From contig NZ_BEWA01000012.1 in the NCBI RefSeq assembly GCF_003112535.1, positions 124,001 through 188,000 of the forward strand: a DNA stretch of 64,000 nucleotides, in the 5' to 3' direction. The notes below the pieces were generated by a model. It was given only the letters and a program-made list of their open reading frames with translations. It was not told the origin of the DNA and made no database searches. The DNA comes from Streptomyces rishiriensis. GTDB taxonomy: Bacteria; Actinomycetota; Actinomycetes; Streptomycetales; Streptomycetaceae. A program made the translations under genes and the position numbers. Shown one piece after another: positions 63,733 to 64,000 of this stretch (position 1 is the stretch's first letter; every line of letters begins with the position of its first letter).

Positions 63733-63832
63733 AGGGTCTGTGGAGGGCCTTCCGCTGGGCTTATCCGTCACTTACATTGCCTGCGCATTACACCTGTGAT
63801 CAAGGCGATCGGATGAGGGGACGGAGCCGCCG

Positions 63833-64000
63833 ATGTCAGAGACCCCGGAAGTGACCAGGGGGCCGGTGGTGACGCCTGTGCGCGTCGTCATCGCCCTCTG
63901 TCTGCTCGCGCCCTTCGCGGCGATGCTGTGGGTGGGTTCGTACGCGAAGGTGGACCCGGCGTTCATCGGGATCCCCTTCTTCTACTGGTACCAGATGCTG
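63833..64000 (+). CDS. DUF3311 small membrane protein (partial, cut by window edge)
   Basis: The first 56 residues of a protein that runs off the right edge. After a polar start ('MSETPEVTRGPVVTP') comes one hydrophobic segment ('VRVVIALCLLAPFAAMLWVGSYA') and 'DPAFIGIPFFYWYQML', the DUF3311 signature. Family members are about 70-90 residues with two helices and usually precede a sodium/solute symporter gene. The ATG at 63833 has a GGAG site. It is on the same strand as dasR, with a 100-bp gap. Confidence 0.82.
   Translation, partial: MSETPEVTRGPVVTPVRVVIALCLLAPFAAMLWVGSYAKVDPAFIGIPFFYWYQML

Overview
The window is a stretch of high-GC actinobacterial chromosome, almost certainly from a Streptomyces close to S. 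coelicolor. The signs are near-saturated GC at third codon positions, frequent GTG starts, many ATGA/GTGA stop-start overlaps, and a gene order matching what I recall of the S. coelicolor core (lon, kgd, malic enzyme, sodX/sodN, eshB, prsH-sigH, wblE, nagB, dasDCBA, dasR). Names come from sequence recognition only; no database was searched. I saw no rRNA, tRNA, insertion sequence or CRISPR array.

1-14.4 kb: housekeeping and stress genes. These are a PP2C-like protein, a MarR regulator, Lon protease under a HAIR-type HspR operator, an acetyltransferase, a DUF5954 protein followed by what looks like a frameshifted gene remnant, a rhomboid-like membrane protein, a spermidine-synthase-like protein, an OmpR/histidine kinase pair, and the fused 2-oxoglutarate decarboxylase/dehydrogenase Kgd.

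14.5-28.5 kb: an accessory block of eight genes, all on the minus strand and many overlapping or nearly so. In transcription order they are a trypsin-co-occurring domain protein, a trypsin-VMAP-C fusion, a MoxR AAA+ ATPase, a vWA/SAV_2336-type protein, an FxSxx-COOH RiPP precursor, its radical SAM/SPASM enzyme, an HExxH peptide hydroxylase candidate, and a TIR-like/NB-ARC/TPR STAND protein. This joins a vWA-MoxR-VMAP conflict module to a ribosomal-peptide cyclophane module and is the strongest candidate for an unusual system here.

28.7-45 kb: a DUF6104 protein; a DUF4097-PadR operon with a clear dyad operator; a leaderless HTH/Clp-N pair with duplicated palindromes; a quinone-reductase-like enzyme and malic enzyme; a polar amino-acid ABC transporter ending in a perfect 66-bp palindrome; a CGNR regulator overlapping sodX tail to tail; sodN with a possible sRNA-bearing 3'UTR; PPK2; a Pit phosphate transporter; an AraC-type regulator with two VOC proteins; and a 0.44-kb array of roughly 22-bp repeats.

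45-54.7 kb: a family 2B encapsulin shell gene (EshB-like) coupled to a polyprenyl diphosphate synthase; a PLP deaminase; an Na+/H+ antiporter; a UBP zinc finger; the prsH-sigH stress sigma operon with BldD-box and sigma-B-type promoter matches; a lipid kinase; and wblE.

54.7-64 kb: a PdtaS-like kinase and the N-acetylglucosamine/chitobiose regulon core. NagB, a GH3 N-acetylglucosaminidase, the DasABC importer (no ATPase; the shared MsiK is expected elsewhere) and DasR, with four recognisable dre operators. A DUF3311 gene runs off the right edge.
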